64,000 bases of DNA, from positions 51,245-115,244 of the forward strand of contig JARFRB010000081.1 of NCBI GenBank assembly GCA_029287455.1, written 5' to 3'. The stretch comes from Pelagibius litoralis (GTDB taxonomy: Bacteria; Pseudomonadota; Alphaproteobacteria; Kiloniellales; DSM-21159). The translations under genes were made by a program, and so were the position numbers. The notes beneath the pieces were generated by a model, which was given only the letters and a program-made list of their open reading frames with translations, ran no database searches and was not told the DNA's origin. Shown in pieces: positions 61,397 through 64,000 of this stretch (positions are counted from its first letter, which is position 1; every line of letters starts with the position of its first letter).

Positions 61397-62230
61397 ATGA
61401 CCGCTGTGGAAACGCGCCTGTTGTCGGAAGCGGAGATCGCCGCTTATCGCCGCGACGGCTATGTGGTCCCGGACTTTTGCTTGCCCGAGGCCACCGTTGC
61501 GCGCATGCGCGCCGCCTTCGCGGACTTGGAGGCCGCCAACGCGCATCTGACCACCGATTTTATCCTCTGTCCGCACTTGCCCGATCCGGCGGTGCAAAAG
61601 GTCAAGGGCGGACCGGAATGGTTGGAGTTTGCAACGATCCCCGAAATCCTGGATATGGCGGAACAGTTGATCGGGCCGGATATCATTCTCTGGGGCACGA
61701 CGGTTTTCGGAAAGCCGCCGGGCAAGGGCAAGCGCACCCCTTGGCATCAGGACGCCAACTATTGGCCCATGCGCCCGGCCCACACCTGCACGGCCTGGAT
61801 CGCCTTGGACGAGGCAACGGTCGAGAACGGCTGCCTGCAAGTGATTCCCGGCTCTCACCGCGGCGAGCGCTATTACAAGCACAGCGTGAACCAGGACCGT
61901 GGCCTGACCCTGAACCAGGAACTCGACGCGAGCGAGTTCGATGAAGCCGATGCGCGGCCAATTCTGTTGAAGCCCGGGCAGGTTTCCTTTCACGACAGCT
62001 TCTTGGTGCATGGCTCCGAGCCCAACCGCTCGCCCCGTCGGCGGGCGGGTTACGTGGTGCGCCTGATGCCGGGGAACTGCGTGTGGGACCGCGACTACGG
62101 CGTTGAACTTGCCAGGAAATCCCGTGATATCGATTTTGCAACCCGCCAGCTTTGCCAGGTGCGTGGCCGGGATCTGACAGGTAGGAACGACAGTGTGGAT
62201 CCGGCCTCGGTCTGGCCGCGCGAGAGCTAG
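61397..62230 (+). CDS. Phytanoyl-CoA dioxygenase (PhyH) family oxygenase, second copy
   Basis: 277 residues from ATG 61397 behind AGAGAGGAAAA. The iron HxD is WHQD (H117, D119), and the distal His is in FLVHGSEPNRSPRRRAGYVVR with the 2-oxoglutarate Arg following. CTAWIALDEATVENGCLQVIPGSH is the usual central strand. It hydroxylates an unknown small substrate. The next gene on the same strand, a methyltransferase, begins seven bases later, so they are probably co-transcribed. It is distinct in sequence from the PhyH protein at 14585. Confidence 0.85.
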   Translation: MTAVETRLLSEAEIAAYRRDGYVVPDFCLPEATVARMRAAFADLEAANAHLTTDFILCPHLPDPAVQKVKGGPEWLEFATIPEILDMAEQLIGPDIILWGTTVFGKPPGKGKRTPWHQDANYWPMRPAHTCTAWIALDEATVENGCLQVIPGSHRGERYYKHSVNQDRGLTLNQELDASEFDEADARPILLKPGQVSFHDSFLVHGSEPNRSPRRRAGYVVRLMPGNCVWDRDYGVELARKSRDIDFATRQLCQVRGRDLTGRNDSVDPASVWPRES

Positions 62231-62237
62231 GATAGCC

Positions 62238-63098
62238 ATGAGTGAAAACCCCAATGCGGCGCAAAGCGAATACTGGAACTCCGACGCGGGCGAGAAGTGG
62301 ATCAAGTTCCAGGAGGACCTGGACACGGTCTTTCAGCCGATCACGGAGCGTTTGCTTGAGCACGCGGCGCCGCGACCGGGGGAGCGGGCCTTGGACATCG
62401 GTTGCGGCACCGGCGCCACAACCATGCAATTGGCTCTAAGGCTGGGCCCGGGCGGCAGTGTTCTAGGCCTCGATATCTCTCATTTGCTTCTGGCCCGCGC
62501 GGAGGAAAGACGGCGCGCGGCGAATCTTGGAAATCTTCACTACAATTTGGGCGACGCGCAAACACAGGCCTTCGATGCCGATGCTTTCGATCTTCTGATC
62601 TCGCGCTTCGGGGTGATGTTCTTCGCCGACCCGGTGGCGGCCTTCGCAAATCTCGCTTCCGGTTTGACGGCGGAGGGACGCTTGTCCTTCGTCTCATGGG
62701 GACCGCTTTCCCGCAATCCGTGGTTCGACATTCCCAAGGCCGCGGCCGTGGCCAGGATGGGGGCGCCGAAGGAACGGCCGCTGCGCGCGCCGGGGCCGCT
62801 CGCGTTCTCGGAGACAGACTATGTCGTCGATATTCTGTCGCAAGCCGGGTTTCGAGAGATTTCCGTGGCGGTCGAAACAGTTTTTCTCGAGCGAGACGGT
62901 CCGGTGGAGGAAGCCGCCCAGCTTGCAGCGAACCTGGGCCCCAGCAACCGGATCGTGCGAGAGTTCGACGGTACGCAGGCGGATTTCGAGGAGATCGCCC
63001 GGAGCGTAGCCTCGGCCTTCGAAGTCTATTCCGAGGGCGGGCGCATACGCCTGCCTGCCTGTTTGAATTTCTTTGATGTCGCCAAAAGCGTTGGCTAA
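62238..63098 (+). CDS. Class I SAM-dependent methyltransferase
   Basis: 286 residues from ATG 62238. The SAM motif I is ALDIGCGTGATTMQLA, motif II is GLDISHLLLARAEERR, and the catalytic/substrate segment is DAFDLLISRFGVMFFADPVAAF. The pattern RFGVMFF is typical of UbiE/COQ5-like and arsenite-methyltransferase-like type 11 enzymes. The C-terminal domain (about 185-286) is a separate lid. The substrate is unknown. It lies seven bases after the PhyH gene, so hydroxylation and methylation of the same compound is plausible. Confidence 0.8.
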   Translation: MSENPNAAQSEYWNSDAGEKWIKFQEDLDTVFQPITERLLEHAAPRPGERALDIGCGTGATTMQLALRLGPGGSVLGLDISHLLLARAEERRRAANLGNLHYNLGDAQTQAFDADAFDLLISRFGVMFFADPVAAFANLASGLTAEGRLSFVSWGPLSRNPWFDIPKAAAVARMGAPKERPLRAPGPLAFSETDYVVDILSQAGFREISVAVETVFLERDGPVEEAAQLAANLGPSNRIVREFDGTQADFEEIARSVASAFEVYSEGGRIRLPACLNFFDVAKSVG

Positions 63099-63477
63099 TC
63101 CCCAGCAAAAGAACAATCGCGTGCAAATCGTCGCGCGATAGCAAAATTGCTCGTCTTCGCCGAATCTAATCTAATTCCGGCGGACCGCTGGGCATTGGGA
63201 AATCTACTCACGGAAGTCTTTGTGGTTGTCCAGAATTGCCCCGCTGTTACACTAACCGAGGCTTTCGCGGCGTTCGTGTTCGCGTCGCGCTATCCGGGCA
63301 TAAGAATCCGGGGGGCCGAGAAAGTTTCCGGCGGCATCCAGCCGGAAATGGTGAACAGAGTGGATTGGGGGCGAGCCTCGCGATCTGTCGCGCCGTTACG
63401 CGCCGTGTCTTCCGCGTGAAGACGGCTAAAGTCGATGCGATCAAATCGCGCGCCGCCGGAGAGGGGAGGTCTGGGCT
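63099..63477 (+). other. 379-base intergenic region with a possible promoter
   Basis: No convincing gene is seen; short open frames here lack ribosome sites and family similarity. A weak sigma-70 candidate TTGTCC (63226-63231), 16-base spacer, TACACT (63248-63253) could drive the permease gene at 63478, leaving a long leader of over 200 bases. No binding-protein gene is found upstream, so this transporter operon begins with its permease in this window. Confidence 0.35.
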
Positions 63478-64000
63478 TTGATTGATGTATTGAAGCTGGT
63501 TGGCAAGAGAATCTTGCTGGGTCTTTTGACCTTGTTCATCATCTCGGTGATCATTTCCTACGCGGTTGAATTGCTGCCGGGCGATTTGGCGCAACAAATC
63601 CTCGGCCAATCGGCAACGCCGGAAGCGGTCGAGAACCTGCGCGAGGAACTGGGCCTTAACCGGCCGTGGATCGTGCGCTACGGCGAATGGCTTGGCGGGA
63701 TCGTGCAAGGTGACTTCGGGGTCTCGCTCGCCAACAAGCGGTCCGTCGCCGAGCAGCTGTCCGTGCGCTTCTCCAACACCCTCTTCCTGGCGGCGGTCGC
63801 CGCCGCGATCGCGGTGCCCTTGGCCATTACCCTCGGCGTTCTCTCGGCGCTCTATCGCAACACCGTGTTCGACCGGGTGACCAACGTCTTCGGGCTGGCC
63901 TCGATTTCCTCGCCCGAGTTCTTTCTCGGCTACATCCTGATCCTCTTCCTGGCTTTGAAGCACCCGCTCTTCCCAGCGATCTCCTCGGAAATCACGCCCG
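63478..64000 (+). CDS. DppB/OppB-type ABC transporter permease, truncated by window edge
   Basis: 174 codons from TTG 63478 to the right edge, with GGGGAGG eight bases upstream. The N-terminal helix (ILLGLLTLFIISVIISYAVELLPGDLAQ; split ILLGLLTLF and LLPGDLAQ) carries the LPGD motif of DppB/GsiC permeases. SATPEAVENLRELG-like (EAVENLREELGLNRPWIVRYGEWL) and GDFGVSLANKRSVAEQL follow, the usual first periplasmic region. It would import peptides, nickel or similar solutes. The rest of the transporter lies outside the window. Confidence 0.9.
   Translation, partial: MIDVLKLVGKRILLGLLTLFIISVIISYAVELLPGDLAQQILGQSATPEAVENLREELGLNRPWIVRYGEWLGGIVQGDFGVSLANKRSVAEQLSVRFSNTLFLAAVAAAIAVPLAITLGVLSALYRNTVFDRVTNVFGLASISSPEFFLGYILILFLALKHPLFPAISSEITP

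Noticed and set aside
63147..63419. Possible 90-residue gene before the DppB-type permease
   Set aside because: No ribosome site, no recognisable fold, and an overlapping frame of equal quality. More likely a leader region.
1..64000. CRISPR arrays, tRNA or rRNA genes, insertion sequences, prophage or attachment sites
   Set aside because: None seen. No regularly spaced repeats, no transposase or integrase motifs, and no cloverleaf-like sequence were recognised. Covariance-model searches were not possible.

Overview
The window is GC-rich, densely packed DNA with frequent GTG and TTG starts and short or overlapping gene junctions. The gene content fits a free-living, aerobic, probably marine or saline alphaproteobacterium: MttB-like methyltransferases without pyrrolysine, a dimethylglycine-dehydrogenase-like flavoprotein, TauABC/TauD-like genes, a cyanide-insensitive-type cytochrome bd, DsbB with a DUF5993 partner, and PPK2. 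No rRNA, tRNA, CRISPR array, transposase or prophage gene is visible. It reads as ordinary chromosome rich in catabolic and transport genes. The species cannot be fixed from the sequence alone.

Layout. 1-10.1 kb: the 5' part of a pentameric ligand-gated ion channel running off the left edge, a carnitine-dehydrogenase-like enzyme, an imine-reductase-like enzyme divergent from an MFS carrier, a TPR protein with an unknown partner, a Tat-exported PhoD phosphatase, and an amidase with a small ferredoxin-fold protein. 10.2-17.8 kb: a solute-binding-like protein lacking a signal peptide, a UPF0114 membrane protein, PPK2, a small XRE regulator facing a 60-residue protein across three phased palindromes, a frameshifted LHPP-like HAD gene, a PhyH dioxygenase, an aldo/keto reductase and an SDR. 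17.8-21.7 kb: LysE exporter, DUF5993, an unusual DsbB and cydAB in one direction. 21.7-31.8 kb: ThDP enzyme and hydroxyacid dehydrogenase, epoxide-hydrolase-like protein, GST, cupin, a marR-emrA-emrB drug-efflux operon, a SpoIIAA-like protein and a ketopantoate-reductase-like enzyme.

31.9-40.4 kb: two MttB-family methyltransferases (one in an operon with a TetR regulator that has its own operator), a haloalkane-dehalogenase-like hydrolase, a UDP-galactopyranose-mutase-like flavoprotein with a family 25 glycosyltransferase, and a DadA-type amine oxidase. 40.4-49.8 kb: a cysteine-synthase-like enzyme; a same-strand run of TauD-like dioxygenase, class I amidotransferase and TauABC-like transporter whose permease carries an extra periplasmic domain; a DegT aminotransferase; and an enolase-superfamily enzyme close to hydroxyproline (betaine) epimerases and dehydratases. 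50-56 kb: RND pump with lipoprotein adaptor and a coupled GT-C membrane enzyme. 56-64 kb: dimethylglycine-dehydrogenase-like enzyme and a third MttB protein divergent from a LysR regulator, a second PhyH dioxygenase, a methyltransferase and the start of a DppB-type permease.

The unifying theme is uptake and breakdown of methylated amines, betaines and related small nitrogen and sulfur compounds: three MttB proteins, the DMGDH and DadA oxidases, the carnitine-dehydrogenase homologue, the HpbD-like enzyme and the TauABC/TauD-like system. That substrate theme is inferred from family membership. No corrinoid protein or corrinoid reactivator for the MttB enzymes lies in this window.
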